The notes beneath the pieces are model-generated. The model was not told the origin of the DNA, ran no database searches, and was given only the letters and a program-made list of their open reading frames with translations. A stretch of 64,000 bases of DNA, from positions 85,877 through 149,876 of the forward strand of contig JALCCT010000003.1 in the NCBI GenBank assembly GCA_022640915.1, read 5' to 3'. Positions 17,691 to 27,209 of this stretch are shown piece by piece. This DNA comes from Bifidobacterium sp. GTDB lineage: Bacteria; Actinomycetota; Actinomycetes; Actinomycetales; Bifidobacteriaceae. The position numbers were made by a program, and so were the translations under genes. How positions within the stretch are numbered: position 1 is the stretch's first letter; every line of letters begins with the position of its first letter.

Positions 17691-18974
17691 TTGAGCGACG
17701 AACCGAGATTGCAGGCGGAGCCGCGCGAAGGGGTCCCCGAGGTCATCGACACGCTTGAGGGGTTCCATGAGGCCTGTGAGCGCTTCGCTGCGGCGGGCGG
17801 GTCCTTGGCCGCTGACGCCGAGCGAGCCTCCGGTTTCCGCTATGGCCATGAGGATTGGCTGGTGCAGTTCAAGCGCACGGGGGCGGGCATCGCGCTGTTC
17901 GACCCGATCGCCTTGAACCGGTGCGGTGTCGACTGGAAAGAGTTCAACGGAGCGGTCGGCGACGCAGCTTGGATCATCCACGATTCGCTGCAGGATCTTC
18001 CCGGTTTCGCCGATCTGGGCATGCGGCCTCAGCGCCTCTTCGACACGGAGATAGCGGCGCGGCTCTTGAACCTGCGGCATTTCGGGCTGGCTGCGGTCAC
18101 CGAACACTATCTGGGGCTGACCTTGGCGAAAGAGCATTCGGCGGCGGATTGGTCATACCGACCTTTGCCCAGAGACTGGCGCAATTACGCGGCGCTCGAT
18201 GTCGAGCTGCTCATCGAACTGGAAACGGCGATGCGCAAGGAACTGCGGCGCCAAGGCAAGAACGACTGGGCGCAAGAGGAATTCGCGCATGCATTGGCCA
18301 AGGGCATGGGGCCGCGCAAAGAGCACCCCATACCGTGGCTGCGCATATCGCATGTCAACGTGCTGGGCCACGACCGGCAAGGCCAGGCCATCGCCAAAGC
18401 GCTCTGGGAGAGGCGCGACGAGCTCGCGCAGCGCTATGATATCTCGCCCAGTCTGCTGCTCTCCGACTCGGCGATCATCGAAGCCGCGAAACGTAAGCCG
18501 CATAATGCCAAGGAGTTCCGGGCTGTGCGCTCCCTCAATGAACGCGTGCGTGTACACACCGGCAGCGAACAAGACAAGATGTTCGAGCGGTATGCGCCGA
18601 TTCAGCGATCGGTGAAGCCTTCCGTATGGAAGAACGTCATCCAGGAGGCGCTTGATCTGCCTGTCGAGCAGTGGCCTACCATGCCGGCCATCCAGCTTGA
18701 GGAGCACGCCAATGCGCCGCGATCCATGAAACTGTGGTCTGCTAGGCACCCGCAGCGCTTCGCCCGGCTGCAGGCCGCGCGCAAGATCATGACGCGCATC
18801 GCCGAAGACACGCGCACGCCGGCCGAAATGATCCTCAAGCCGCAGATCGTGCGTAACCTGTGCTGGACGGACGATCCGCAGCGGCTCGATGTGCCGCGGT
18901 TCCTTGGCGAACAGGGTGCCAGGCAATGGCAGATCAGGCTCGTGGCCGAGTCCCTGAGTCGCGTTATCATATAA
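17691..18974 (+). CDS. rnd: Ribonuclease D-like 3'-5' exonuclease with HRDC domain
   Basis: This is a DEDD-type exonuclease for RNA 3'-end processing. Exo I is LAADAERASGFRYG, Exo II is IIHDSLQDLPGF with FDTEIAARLL, and Exo III is NYAALDVELL. An HRDC region follows (about 210-300) and the C-terminal half is of actinobacterial RNase D type. The ORF is open further upstream, but the TTG at 17691 has AAGGAG 10 nt before it, and the protein then starts as LSDEPRLQ, giving 427 residues. It marks the return to core sequence after the AT-rich block. Confidence 0.9.
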   Translation: MSDEPRLQAEPREGVPEVIDTLEGFHEACERFAAAGGSLAADAERASGFRYGHEDWLVQFKRTGAGIALFDPIALNRCGVDWKEFNGAVGDAAWIIHDSLQDLPGFADLGMRPQRLFDTEIAARLLNLRHFGLAAVTEHYLGLTLAKEHSAADWSYRPLPRDWRNYAALDVELLIELETAMRKELRRQGKNDWAQEEFAHALAKGMGPRKEHPIPWLRISHVNVLGHDRQGQAIAKALWERRDELAQRYDISPSLLLSDSAIIEAAKRKPHNAKEFRAVRSLNERVRVHTGSEQDKMFERYAPIQRSVKPSVWKNVIQEALDLPVEQWPTMPAIQLEEHANAPRSMKLWSARHPQRFARLQAARKIMTRIAEDTRTPAEMILKPQIVRNLCWTDDPQRLDVPRFLGEQGARQWQIRLVAESLSRVII

Positions 18975-19039
18975 CGGTTGCCTTACGGCAGAAACAGATG
19001 AGAAATAAGAATGCATACCCGTAGTTCAGGAGCGCAAGC

Positions 19040-20431
19040 GTGAAAATCAGCGTCAGGAATCTCGAGCCCACCAAGGTGAAGCTCACCGTCACGGTCGACC
19101 CAGAAGAGTTCGATCCCTACCTCGACGATGCTCGCAAGGAGATCGCCAAGCAGGTTAACGTGCCTGGCTTCCGCAAAGGCCATGTGCCCGGTAAGATCAT
19201 CGACCAGCGTATTGGCTTCGCGTCGGTTGCTGGAGAGGCTGTGAACAGCGCTGTTCCCGACCTGTACTCCAAAGCCCTCGAGGAGAAGAAGATCCATCCG
19301 ATGGGTCAGCCCGAGCTTGACGTGCAGGAAGTCCCGGCCGCTGCGAATGACGAAACCAAGCTCAAGTTCGTCGCTACCGTGGAGCGCCGCCCCGACATCG
19401 AGCTGCCCGAGCTGGATGGTCTGCAGCTTGAAGTCTCCAAGCCGGAGGTCACCGACGAAGACATCGCCAAGCGCCTTGAGACGTTGCGCCAGCGTTTCGG
19501 CACGCTCGTAGGCGTGGATCGCCCGGCCGCCAAGGGCGACTACGCGAACATCGACCTCGAAGCGACCATTGACGGCGAAACCGTTGACTCGCAGGAGGGC
19601 GTGAGCTACGAACTGGGCTCCAACACCATGCTCGACGGTCTTGACGAGGCGCTCGACGGCCTGTCCGCAGGCGAAGAGACCACATTCGAAGGCACACTCG
19701 AGGCCGGGGAGCACGAAGGTGACAAGGCGCAGGTCAAGGTCAAGGTCAACTCGGTGAAGACCGAAGAGCTGCCCGAGCTCGACGACGACTTTGCGCAGGA
19801 AGCCTCCGAGTTCGATACGCTCGAGGAGCTCAAGGCCGACATTCGCAAGTCCAGTGAACAGGACGCCGAAGGCCGCCAGGCCACCGAGGCGCGCGACGTG
19901 TTCATCGCCAAGCTCGAAGAGGGCGCTGAGATTCCGGTGCCCAAGGGCGTCAAGGCACAGATGGTCGAAGAGCATCTCAAGAATGGCGGCGCCGACGCCG
20001 AGAAGGCCACCGACGAGCAGAAGAAGGAAGCCGAAGAGAGCGCCGAAAAGGAATTGCGCGATCAGATGGTGCTTGATGCGCTCGCCGAAAAGCTCTCCAT
20101 TCAGGTTTCGCAGGCCGATGTGACCAACTTCCTGGCCTCCATTGCCCAGCAGTACGGCATGGATCCCAGCCAGTTCATCAACGCAATCGTCAACAATGGC
20201 CAGCTCGGCTCCGCCGTGCAGGAAGTCGGCCGTTCCAAGGGTCTGCTTGCTGGCATGCGAGCCGTCACCTTTACGTCTGAAGGCGAGACGCTCGACCTGA
20301 GTTCTTTCCTCGGCGAAGAGGCGCAGGAAGAGGAATCCGAAAGCGTTGAGGCGGCCTCTGCCGCTGCAGCTGTCGCCGACGAGCTCTCCAACGCCGATTC
20401 CGGTGTGGACGCCGCCGCTGACGGCGAGTGA
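19040..20431 (+). CDS. tig: Trigger factor (ribosome-associated chaperone / PPIase)
   Basis: Trigger factor binds the ribosome exit tunnel and folds nascent chains. The N-terminal ribosome-binding domain includes PGFRKGHVPGKIID (GFRxGxxP motif). The FKBP-type domain spans about 160-245 (DYANIDLEATIDGE, YELGSNTMLDGL), followed by the helical C-terminal domain and an acidic Ala/Glu-rich tail. It is 463 residues long. The start is a GTG at 19040 with CAGGAG upstream. A 19-bp terminator hairpin follows. Confidence 0.97.
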   Translation: MKISVRNLEPTKVKLTVTVDPEEFDPYLDDARKEIAKQVNVPGFRKGHVPGKIIDQRIGFASVAGEAVNSAVPDLYSKALEEKKIHPMGQPELDVQEVPAAANDETKLKFVATVERRPDIELPELDGLQLEVSKPEVTDEDIAKRLETLRQRFGTLVGVDRPAAKGDYANIDLEATIDGETVDSQEGVSYELGSNTMLDGLDEALDGLSAGEETTFEGTLEAGEHEGDKAQVKVKVNSVKTEELPELDDDFAQEASEFDTLEELKADIRKSSEQDAEGRQATEARDVFIAKLEEGAEIPVPKGVKAQMVEEHLKNGGADAEKATDEQKKEAEESAEKELRDQMVLDALAEKLSIQVSQADVTNFLASIAQQYGMDPSQFINAIVNNGQLGSAVQEVGRSKGLLAGMRAVTFTSEGETLDLSSFLGEEAQEEESESVEAASAAAAVADELSNADSGVDAAADGE

Positions 20432-20503
20432 GCGTTTAGTTTGCGATTGATGCGTTGGCTGTCGCCCTCGCCTGACGTGGCGCGAACACAACGCAATTGT
20501 CCA

Positions 20504-20545
20504 TGCTGTGGCCCGGAACCTTGTTCAAGGTTCCGGGCCACAGCA
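20504..20545 (+). terminator. Hairpin terminator after tig
   Basis: A perfect 19-bp stem (TGCTGTGGCCCGGAACCTT and complement) closes the loop GTTC. There is no U-tract, but the stem is very stable and lies between tig and the ClC gene. Confidence 0.75.
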
Positions 20546-20602
20546 GTATGGCAATATTGGGAGCCCGAGCTGCATTCGATGGCAACAATATAAGGAGCAA
20601 CG

Positions 20603-21976
20603 ATGACGGCAGATGCCGACCCGGCTCACTCAGTGCGCACGCGAACCATTCGGCTGCTAGCGGCGATCTTGACGCTCGGCATCGCGATTGGCGTGGCCGC
20701 AGGACTGCTCTCGCAGATGCTCTATAGCGTGGAATACCTCGCGTTTGGCTATATCGAACGCAGCTCGCTGCCAGGTCCTTTCACAGTTCCAGCGCTGCGA
20801 CGCATAGCGGGCGTTGTCGGGGGAGCGCTCATCGCGGCGGTCATCTGGTGGTTGCTGCGCACGAAAACCGCGAGCGTGCCGTCGGTGAACAGGGCTGTAG
20901 GCGGCAAAACGATGCCGGTATGGCCGACCACAGTGCATGTGCTGCTGCAGATCCTCATCGTGGGCTCCGGCTCATCGATCGGACGTGAGGTCGCCCCGCG
21001 CGAGTTCGGTGCGATGCTCGGCCAGCGCTTCAGCGACGTGATCGGGTTCGCTGGCGCCGATAAGCGCATGCTGGTGGCGGCGTGCGCGGGCGCTGGCTTG
21101 GCCGGCGTCTATGACGCCCCGCTCGCCGGGATGTTTTTCACTGTCGAGATACTGCTGGCTGATGTCACTATGGAAAAAGTCGCGATTTCGCTGGGCATGT
21201 CAGGAATCGCGGCATACGTGGCCTCGCTCATCAAAGGGCAGAAGGTCTTCTATCACCTTCCCGGGCTGCTGCGCGAGAACACGCTAGGCCTGATGCTGTT
21301 CGCGCTGGCTGGCGGCATAGTCTTCGGCGCGCTTGGCGCCCTGTTCCGCTTGGGATCGCAATGGGCCGAGAGGGGGCCGCGCAATGATGCTGGCATCCTG
21401 TGGAAGATGCCTGCGGCGGCGCTGCTCACCGGCGTCGTGGCGATCTGGATTCCGCAGGTGATGGGCAATGGACGGGCGTCGGCGCAACTGGCCTTCGAAC
21501 CCGCGCTCATCGCCCGGTTCGCCAAAGTCTCCGGGCTTGCGCTGTTCGGTACCTCGGCGAGCCAGCCGATCGCCATGGTTGCAGCCGTCTTGGCCGCGTC
21601 GTTCGTTGCCAAGGCGCTCGCCACGCTGATGACAATACGCTCCGGTGCGTCCGGCGGCGTTCTGCAGCCGGGCATCGCGCTAGGTGCCATAGCCGGTGCG
21701 TTGTTGGGTTTGCTGTGGGCTGCCACGTTTCCCACAGCAGGCATTCCCATTGCCGCGTGCGCGCTGATCGGCGCGGCGGCGTTGCTTTCGGCCTCCCAGC
21801 AGGCGCCGCTCATGGCCATGTGCCTCGTAATGGAGCTGTGCGCGGCCCCGATATCGTACTTCGTGCCGGTGGCGTTGAGCTCGGCTGGCGCCGTGTTCGT
21901 TTCGCGATGGGTGCTGAAACGTTGCAATGACGCCTTTTCTCGCAGTGAGCGCAAAACGTCGCGCACCGTCGGTTGA
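20603..21976 (+). CDS. ClC-family chloride channel / transporter
   Basis: This 457-residue membrane protein has about ten hydrophobic segments. ClC family regions are recognisable: GSGSSIGREVAPREFGA (position of GREGP, gating Glu kept but the rest changed), AGAGLAGVYDAPLAGMFFTVE, and RSGASGGVLQPGIALGA (position of GxFxP, Phe replaced by Leu). Ion selectivity therefore may differ from classical Cl-/H+ antiporters. The start at 20603 follows AAGGAG. The gene sits between tig and clpP1. Confidence 0.87.
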   Translation: MTADADPAHSVRTRTIRLLAAILTLGIAIGVAAGLLSQMLYSVEYLAFGYIERSSLPGPFTVPALRRIAGVVGGALIAAVIWWLLRTKTASVPSVNRAVGGKTMPVWPTTVHVLLQILIVGSGSSIGREVAPREFGAMLGQRFSDVIGFAGADKRMLVAACAGAGLAGVYDAPLAGMFFTVEILLADVTMEKVAISLGMSGIAAYVASLIKGQKVFYHLPGLLRENTLGLMLFALAGGIVFGALGALFRLGSQWAERGPRNDAGILWKMPAAALLTGVVAIWIPQVMGNGRASAQLAFEPALIARFAKVSGLALFGTSASQPIAMVAAVLAASFVAKALATLMTIRSGASGGVLQPGIALGAIAGALLGLLWAATFPTAGIPIAACALIGAAALLSASQQAPLMAMCLVMELCAAPISYFVPVALSSAGAVFVSRWVLKRCNDAFSRSERKTSRTVG

Positions 21977-22040
21977 AGGCGGTATTGTTCTAACGGTACG
22001 AAACGCGTAATTTATGCAACGCAAGATCAAGGAGATATTG

Positions 22041-22670
22041 GTGGCAGACTTTCTGACATCATCGCCCGCAATGCAAGAGGGCGAAGGGCCGTCTATCACG
22101 GACCCGATTTTCAACAAGCTGCTCAAGGAGCGCATCATCTGGCTCGGCGACGAGGTCAAAGACGATAATGCGAATGTCATCTGCGCGCAGATGCTGATGC
22201 TTGCCGCCGAAGACCCCAAGCGGGATATTTGGCTATACATCAATTCTCCGGGCGGCTCCATTACCGCAGGCATGGCCGTGTATGACACCATGCAGCTTAT
22301 CGAGCCGGACGTCGCGACCGTAGGACTGGGCATGTGCGCCTCGATGGGGCAGTTCCTGCTTAGCTCCGGTACCAAAGGCAAGCGTTTCCTCACTTCGCAT
22401 GCACGCGTGCTTATGCACCAGCCTTCGGGCGGCATCGGCGGCACCGCCACCGATGTGCGCATCAACGCCGAGTTGATCATGAATATGAAGAAGACCATGG
22501 CCGAGCTTACGGCGGAGCAGACCGGTCATACGGTCGAGGAGATCTACCGCGACAACGAGTATGACCATTGGTTCACCGCGCAGGAGGCACTCGAATACGG
22601 CTTCATCGACAAGCTCGTGACCACTTCGGAGACCATGAGCGCCGACAAGAGCGGTAAGGAAGGGGAGTGA
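22041..22670 (+). CDS. clpP1: ATP-dependent Clp protease proteolytic subunit 1
   Basis: This is a serine peptidase subunit that forms the Clp proteolytic core with ClpP2 and is fed by ClpX or ClpC. Motifs: YINSPGGSITAG, the nucleophile in GMCASMGQF, and the His in VLMHQPSGG. I place the start at the GTG at 22041, seven bases after AAGGAG (209 residues); the track's ATG at 22014 would add nine residues. It ends one base before clpP2, so the pair is coupled. Confidence 0.95.
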   Translation: MADFLTSSPAMQEGEGPSITDPIFNKLLKERIIWLGDEVKDDNANVICAQMLMLAAEDPKRDIWLYINSPGGSITAGMAVYDTMQLIEPDVATVGLGMCASMGQFLLSSGTKGKRFLTSHARVLMHQPSGGIGGTATDVRINAELIMNMKKTMAELTAEQTGHTVEEIYRDNEYDHWFTAQEALEYGFIDKLVTTSETMSADKSGKEGE

Positions 22671-22671
22671 C

Positions 22672-23343
22672 ATGGCTTCAGCAGAGGCACAATTCGTATC
22701 GCGCGCCGAGCATCTGGCCGGTCCGCGCGGAGTAACTGAACTCCAGGCGCAGAATCGCTATATCCTGCCGCAATTCAGCGAGAAGACGCCGTATGGCATG
22801 AAAACGCAGGACCCGTACACGAAGCTGTTCGAGGACCGCATCATCTTCATGGGCGTGCAGGTGGATGACACCTCGTGCGATGACATCATGGCGCAGCTGC
22901 TGGTGCTGGAAAGCCAGGATCCCAACCGTGATGTGATGATGTACATCAATTCGCCCGGCGGCTCCATGACCGCGATGACCGCGATCTACGACACCATGCA
23001 GTACATCCAGCCCGACGTGCAGACCGTGTGCTTGGGTCAGGCCGCTTCCGCGGCTGCCATCCTGCTTGCGGCCGGCACCAAGGGTAAGCGGCTTATTCTG
23101 CCTAACGCTCGTGTGCTGATTCACCAGCCGGCTATCGACCAGGGCTTCGGTAAGGCCACTGAGATCGAGATCCAGGCCAAGGAGATGCTGCGCATGCGCG
23201 AGTGGCTGGAAGACACACTCGCCAAACATACTGGCCAGACGGCTGAAAAAGTGCGCAAGGACATCGAGGTCGACACCTTCCTTACGGCTCCGGAAGCCAA
23301 AGAATACGGGATCGTGGATGAGGTGCTTGCCTCGCGCAAGTAG
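22672..23343 (+). CDS. clpP2: ATP-dependent Clp protease proteolytic subunit 2
   Basis: This is the second ClpP paralogue, which in actinobacteria forms a mixed tetradecamer with ClpP1. Motifs: YINSPGGSMTAM, the nucleophile in GQAASAAAIL, and the His in VLIHQPAIDQ. It is 223 residues with an N-terminal extension relative to ClpP1. The start is preceded by AAGGAAGGGGAG, which overlaps the end of clpP1. About 290 bp without a gene follow before clpX. Confidence 0.96.
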   Translation: MASAEAQFVSRAEHLAGPRGVTELQAQNRYILPQFSEKTPYGMKTQDPYTKLFEDRIIFMGVQVDDTSCDDIMAQLLVLESQDPNRDVMMYINSPGGSMTAMTAIYDTMQYIQPDVQTVCLGQAASAAAILLAAGTKGKRLILPNARVLIHQPAIDQGFGKATEIEIQAKEMLRMREWLEDTLAKHTGQTAEKVRKDIEVDTFLTAPEAKEYGIVDEVLASRK

Positions 23344-23634
23344 TCTGAGCGGGGCCGCTGGACGCAGAGGGGCGACTGTCGCTTGGCTGGCAGGCCTAGC
23401 GCTAGACGGTTTCCGCTGATTTTCACTGCTTCGATTTCCGCCGGTAATCTCCACAATCCGATACCCTCGACACGTATGTGTTGGGGGTATCGTCGTAAGC
23501 GGATGTCTGCGGACTGACTGCGATGCAACACGATCTGAGTGCGGTTCGCGATGCATGGATCGTGCAGCTCGGACGCCCATAGTGCGGGCTGCAGACCAAC
23601 TGGAACTGACGGGCAACGGATCAAGGAGCGACAT

Positions 23635-24945
23635 ATGGGACGCGTGATCAGCTACAACGAGGATGCGCCGAGGTGTACTTTCTGCGGCAAGACGGAACGA
23701 CAGGTGCGCAAGCTGGTAACCGGCCCAAGCGCGGCCATCTGCGACGAGTGCATCGCGCTGTGCGTCGACATCATCTCTGAGGAGCGTCAGCGCGACGCCG
23801 ATATTAGCGTGCTCAAGCTGCCCAAGCCCGCGCAGATTTACGACTATCTCGACACATACGTCATCGGGCAAGCCGCGGCTAAGCGCACGCTGTCGGTCGC
23901 GGTCTACAACCATTACAAGCGCGTCAATATGGAGCTGCGTGAGGCAGCGAACCAACTTGCTGACCGTGGCGTACGAGCGAAAGCGGACTTGGTCGATCCG
24001 CTGCGCGATGTGAAAGTGGCGAAATCCAACATTCTGCTCATGGGCCCTACGGGCGTGGGCAAAACCTATTTGGCGCAAACCTTGGCGCGCGTGATGAACG
24101 TGCCCTTCGTCATCACCGACGCCACGACGCTGACTGAGGCAGGGTACGTCGGCGATGATGTCGAAACGGTGCTGCAGCGGCTCCTGCAGGCGGCTGACGG
24201 CGATGTGGCCCGCGCGCAACATGGCATCGTCTACATTGACGAAATCGACAAGATCGCACGTAAAAGCGGTGAAAACACCTCGATCACCCGCGATGTGAGC
24301 GGCGAGGGCGTACAGCAGGCGCTGCTGAAGATCCTCGAAGGCACCATCGCTTCCGTGCCGTTGGAAGGCACGCGCAAGCACCGCGACCAGGACGTCGTTC
24401 AGCTGGATACCAGCGGGATATTGTTTATCTGCGGCGGCGCGTTCGTCGGCCTTGACGACATTGTGGAACAGCGTTTGGGCACGCATGAGAGTGGTTTCTC
24501 CGCTTCTTGGCGCGAGCGTAAAGTATCGCGGCGCGACCTGCTAAGACAGGCTGGGCCGGATGATCTTTCGGAATTCGGGTTGCTGCCCGAGTTCATTGGA
24601 CGGTTGCCAGTAGTCAGTGTGCTGGAAGAGCTGACTGAGCACGATCTTGAGGACATTCTCGTTAAACCGGCGAACGCATTAACCAAGCAGTACCGCAAGC
24701 TCTTCGCGCAGGATTCGGTAGAGCTGGCCTTCACGGATGAGGCGATCACCGCCATCGCCAGGACGGCGATGAGCCAAGGAACCGGCGCGCGCGGATTACG
24801 CTCCATTATCGAGAAAACACTTGAGTCCACAATGTTCCGGCTACCGCAAATGGATGATGTCGAGCAGGCCATCGTCGACGCGGCCGCAGTCAACGCTCTA
24901 AGCGAGCCCAAACTTGTGTCCGCCTCCAAGCGTCGTGTGGCGTAG
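23635..24945 (+). CDS. clpX: ATP-dependent Clp protease ATP-binding subunit ClpX
   Basis: ClpX is the AAA+ unfoldase that delivers substrates to ClpP1P2. The N-terminal zinc-binding domain has CTFC and CDEC, Walker A is GPTGVGKT, Walker B is [11 protein letters not shown] and the pore loop region is GYVGDDVE. It is 436 residues. The start at 23635 follows AAGGAG and matches the family N-terminus ([14 protein letters not shown]); the ORF track begins 32 codons earlier. Confidence 0.97.
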   Translation: MGRVISYNEDAPRCTFCGKTERQVRKLVTGPSAAICDECIALCVDIISEERQRDADISVLKLPKPAQIYDYLDTYVIGQAAAKRTLSVAVYNHYKRVNMELREAANQLADRGVRAKADLVDPLRDVKVAKSNILLMGPTGVGKTYLAQTLARVMNVPFVITDATTLTEAGYVGDDVETVLQRLLQAADGDVARAQHGIVYIDEIDKIARKSGENTSITRDVSGEGVQQALLKILEGTIASVPLEGTRKHRDQDVVQLDTSGILFICGGAFVGLDDIVEQRLGTHESGFSASWRERKVSRRDLLRQAGPDDLSEFGLLPEFIGRLPVVSVLEELTEHDLEDILVKPANALTKQYRKLFAQDSVELAFTDEAITAIARTAMSQGTGARGLRSIIEKTLESTMFRLPQMDDVEQAIVDAAAVNALSEPKLVSASKRRVA

Positions 24946-25343
24946 AAGACTGTAGCAGGGGAGCGGGGACGGCACATATTCATCACGTTGCCGCCGCATT
25001 ACGCGCGCAGCGACGACAATGGCAGCCCGATGAGCGGTTGCGGGCTTTCACGGCCGGGGCAGTGCTGTCTGTGACCGGCGACAACGGCGGTAGGGTCTCG
25101 TGCATCCGGTCAATTGTATGGGGTTCGATTCCAGCGTCGTGGTCGGTGGCACGAGCCTGTCTACCGACCGCGATTGATTTGGCCAAACCGGTAAACAATC
25201 CTCGCAAAATACCCATTCACCGACCCAGGTCTTCGTATATGTTGGATGTGCCCGACACGCCGCACTTGCCCGGCTAGGGCAGATGCGGTATCGTATACGA
25301 GTTGCCAAAACAAGGCCAAGGAAACGAAGCCCCGTGGTAGCAT
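24946..25343. other. 398-bp gap between clpX and tRNA-Arg
   Basis: No ORF here has coding character. A short AGCCCG/CGGGCT hairpin near 25026-25048 might end the clpX transcript. The end of the gap must hold the tRNA promoter, but no consensus stands out. Confidence 0.4.
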
Positions 25344-25417
25344 GCGCCCGTAGCCCAATGGATTAGAGCATCTGACTACGGATCAGAAGGTTACAGGTTC
25401 GAATCCTGCCGGGCGCA
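25344..25417 (+). tRNA. tRNA-Arg (anticodon ACG)
   Basis: A 74-nt cloverleaf: acceptor GCGCCCG/CGGGCGC with discriminator A, D-arm AGCCCAATGGATTAGAGCA, anticodon arm TCTGA-CTACGGA-TCAGA giving ACG (A34 likely inosine), and T-arm with GGTTCGAATCC. No CCA is encoded. A terminator hairpin follows. Confidence 0.95.
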
Positions 25418-25435
25418 CCTGAATATTATTACTCG

Positions 25436-25471
25436 AACCCGCTCGCCGAAGTCTTCGGTGAGGGGGTTTTC
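25436..25471 (+). terminator. Terminator after tRNA-Arg
   Basis: AACCCGCTCGCCGAAG pairs with CTTCGGTGAGGGGGTT around a tight loop and runs into TTTT. Confidence 0.75.
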
Positions 25472-25511
25472 TCGTACCTGGGGATGATGCGGCGCGAAGC
25501 TGGCGAATGAT

Positions 25512-25745
25512 ATGCTGCCGCACATGGATATTTATCGCATGCTCTTCTGGGTAGGCTTGGCTGGCATAATCATCGGGTTGCTGATCGCAGCGGCTGGCGG
25601 CATATCATTTCAATGGCGCGCGCTCAGGAACAAACCTGCGTGGGATGGCCACACGAGGCCGTTGCTGGTATGGGGCTGCATCATACTCGTTATCGGCATC
25701 ATCGTCTTCGCCCCCGGGCTGATGCACCAGTACTATAGCGCCTGA
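25512..25745 (+). CDS. Small two-helix membrane protein
   Basis: This 77-residue (or 73 from the ATG at 25524) protein has two hydrophobic helices (WVGLAGIIIGLLIAAAGGI and LLVWGCIILVIGIIVFAPG) separated by a short basic loop. The RBS is weak. I do not recognise the family. It lies 65 bp upstream of nhaA, and co-transcription is plausible. Confidence 0.55.
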   Translation: MLPHMDIYRMLFWVGLAGIIIGLLIAAAGGISFQWRALRNKPAWDGHTRPLLVWGCIILVIGIIVFAPGLMHQYYSA

Positions 25746-25810
25746 TCCTGCCGTCTGAGCAATAAGGACTCACAGGGCATATTCGTCCGGTGCAGGTATA
25801 AAGGGATGGT

Positions 25811-27097
25811 ATGGGAATACGCAGGATAACGACTGCCGTCGGGCGGCTAGGCGCATCGGACAGGGCATCGGGACTGATCATGCTCGGGTGCGCGCTGCTG
25901 GGTATCATGCTGGCGAATCTGCCGGCCACGGCCAATGTTTTCGCGCTCGTCGCGCACACCCATATCGGCATTCCTGCAACCAACGTCGATATGCCGGTCG
26001 GCAGCTGGGCTCAGAACGGTTTGCTGACTGTCTTCTTTCTGGTAGTGGGGCTTGATCTCAAGCAGGAACTGACCACGGGAACACTGTCAAACCCGCGAAC
26101 AGCCGCCGTGCCGATGCTTTCGGCTGTGGGCGGGATGCTAGTTCCGCCGGTGCTGTTCCTACTAATCGCTCGGGCGGTATATTCGGCTCAGCTGGGGGAC
26201 GGCACAGATGGTGCGAGCCTTGCTATAGCCGAATTCAATGCCATCGCCCAAGGCTGGGCGATTCCCACGGCAACTGACATCGCGTTCTCATTGGCAGTGC
26301 TGTCCTTGTTCGCCAGAGCGTTGCCCTGCTCGATTCGTGCATTTCTGATGACGCTGGCCACCGTCGACGACTTGCTTGGCATCATTGTCATCGCCGCGTT
26401 CTTCTCGCATCTTAATGAATGGTATTGGTTCGCGGGGCTTGCCTTATGCGCATTCTTTTGGTTTCTGCTGGTGCGGCTGCGGCACGTGCCGTGGATTGCC
26501 GTCGGGCTGGTGGGGATTGCGGCTTGGATTATGATGTTCGAGGCCGGGGTGCATCCTACGCTGGCGGGCGTGATGGTTGGATTGCTCACGCCGGCGATCG
26601 AACGAAACGGTGAGGCAACCCCGCGCGCGGCGCGTTACCGCGACCGTTTGCAGCCATTGTCCGCGCTTGTGGCGCTGCCGATATTCGCGATGTTCGCCAC
26701 AGGCGTGCATTTCGACACGTTCACTCCAGCGCTGTTTGTTTCGCCGATTGCCTTGGGCATCGTTGTCGCGCTGGTTGTCGGCAAGCCGCTTGGCATCATG
26801 GCCACATCGTGGATCTGCACGCACCTCGCTCGGTTGAACTTGCCGGAGGGATTGCGGGTGCGCAATCTGTTCCCAATGTCATGCGCCTGCGGCATCGGGT
26901 TCACTGTATCATTCCTTATTGCTTCGCTTGCATACGGCGATGCAGCCATGGTCGGCGAGAGCAGGATCGGCATTTTGCTCGCCTCACTGCTTTCTGCCGC
27001 ACTGTCCGGTGTCTTGTTGCACCGTCAGTCCAAGATCCTTGGGCATGTCAATTCGATTGAATGCGCCGATGACGGAGCCGTTGAAACAATCAGCTGA
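25811..27097 (+). CDS. nhaA: Na+/H+ antiporter NhaA
   Basis: NhaA expels Na+ in exchange for H+ at alkaline pH. The essential Asp pair is in ATVDDLLGIIV, and the unwound-helix region PTATDIAFSLAVL and VGLDLKQELTTG are characteristic. It has about 12 hydrophobic segments and 428 residues. No strong RBS is visible before 25811 (AAAGGGATGGT is the best match). Confidence 0.95.
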   Translation: MGIRRITTAVGRLGASDRASGLIMLGCALLGIMLANLPATANVFALVAHTHIGIPATNVDMPVGSWAQNGLLTVFFLVVGLDLKQELTTGTLSNPRTAAVPMLSAVGGMLVPPVLFLLIARAVYSAQLGDGTDGASLAIAEFNAIAQGWAIPTATDIAFSLAVLSLFARALPCSIRAFLMTLATVDDLLGIIVIAAFFSHLNEWYWFAGLALCAFFWFLLVRLRHVPWIAVGLVGIAAWIMMFEAGVHPTLAGVMVGLLTPAIERNGEATPRAARYRDRLQPLSALVALPIFAMFATGVHFDTFTPALFVSPIALGIVVALVVGKPLGIMATSWICTHLARLNLPEGLRVRNLFPMSCACGIGFTVSFLIASLAYGDAAMVGESRIGILLASLLSAALSGVLLHRQSKILGHVNSIECADDGAVETIS

Positions 27098-27209
27098 TAT
27101 GCAATCGCGCATGCGCTTGATACGGGACATGTACCAGCACCGCCTATGCGCTACCCTAGTAGACAATGGCTGCATGCATACAGCGCAACTGGGCTGCGTG
27201 AGGAGAGCA

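Noticed and set aside
17267-17758. 163-codon plus-strand ORF after hairpin copy 2, possible second precursor peptide
   Set aside because: It overlaps the rnd start, and the part after the hairpin (MMRPIWALLSSVN) shares nothing with the RiPP-like peptide.
18983-20491. 502-codon minus-strand ORF over tig
   Set aside because: Antisense to trigger factor, which is unambiguous; long only because of codon bias.
22678-24486. 602-codon minus-strand ORF over clpP2 and clpX
   Set aside because: Antisense to two certain genes.
25344-25530. tRNA-Arg as an integration (att) site
   Set aside because: No integrase or repeated 3' tRNA end is found downstream; core-like genes follow directly.
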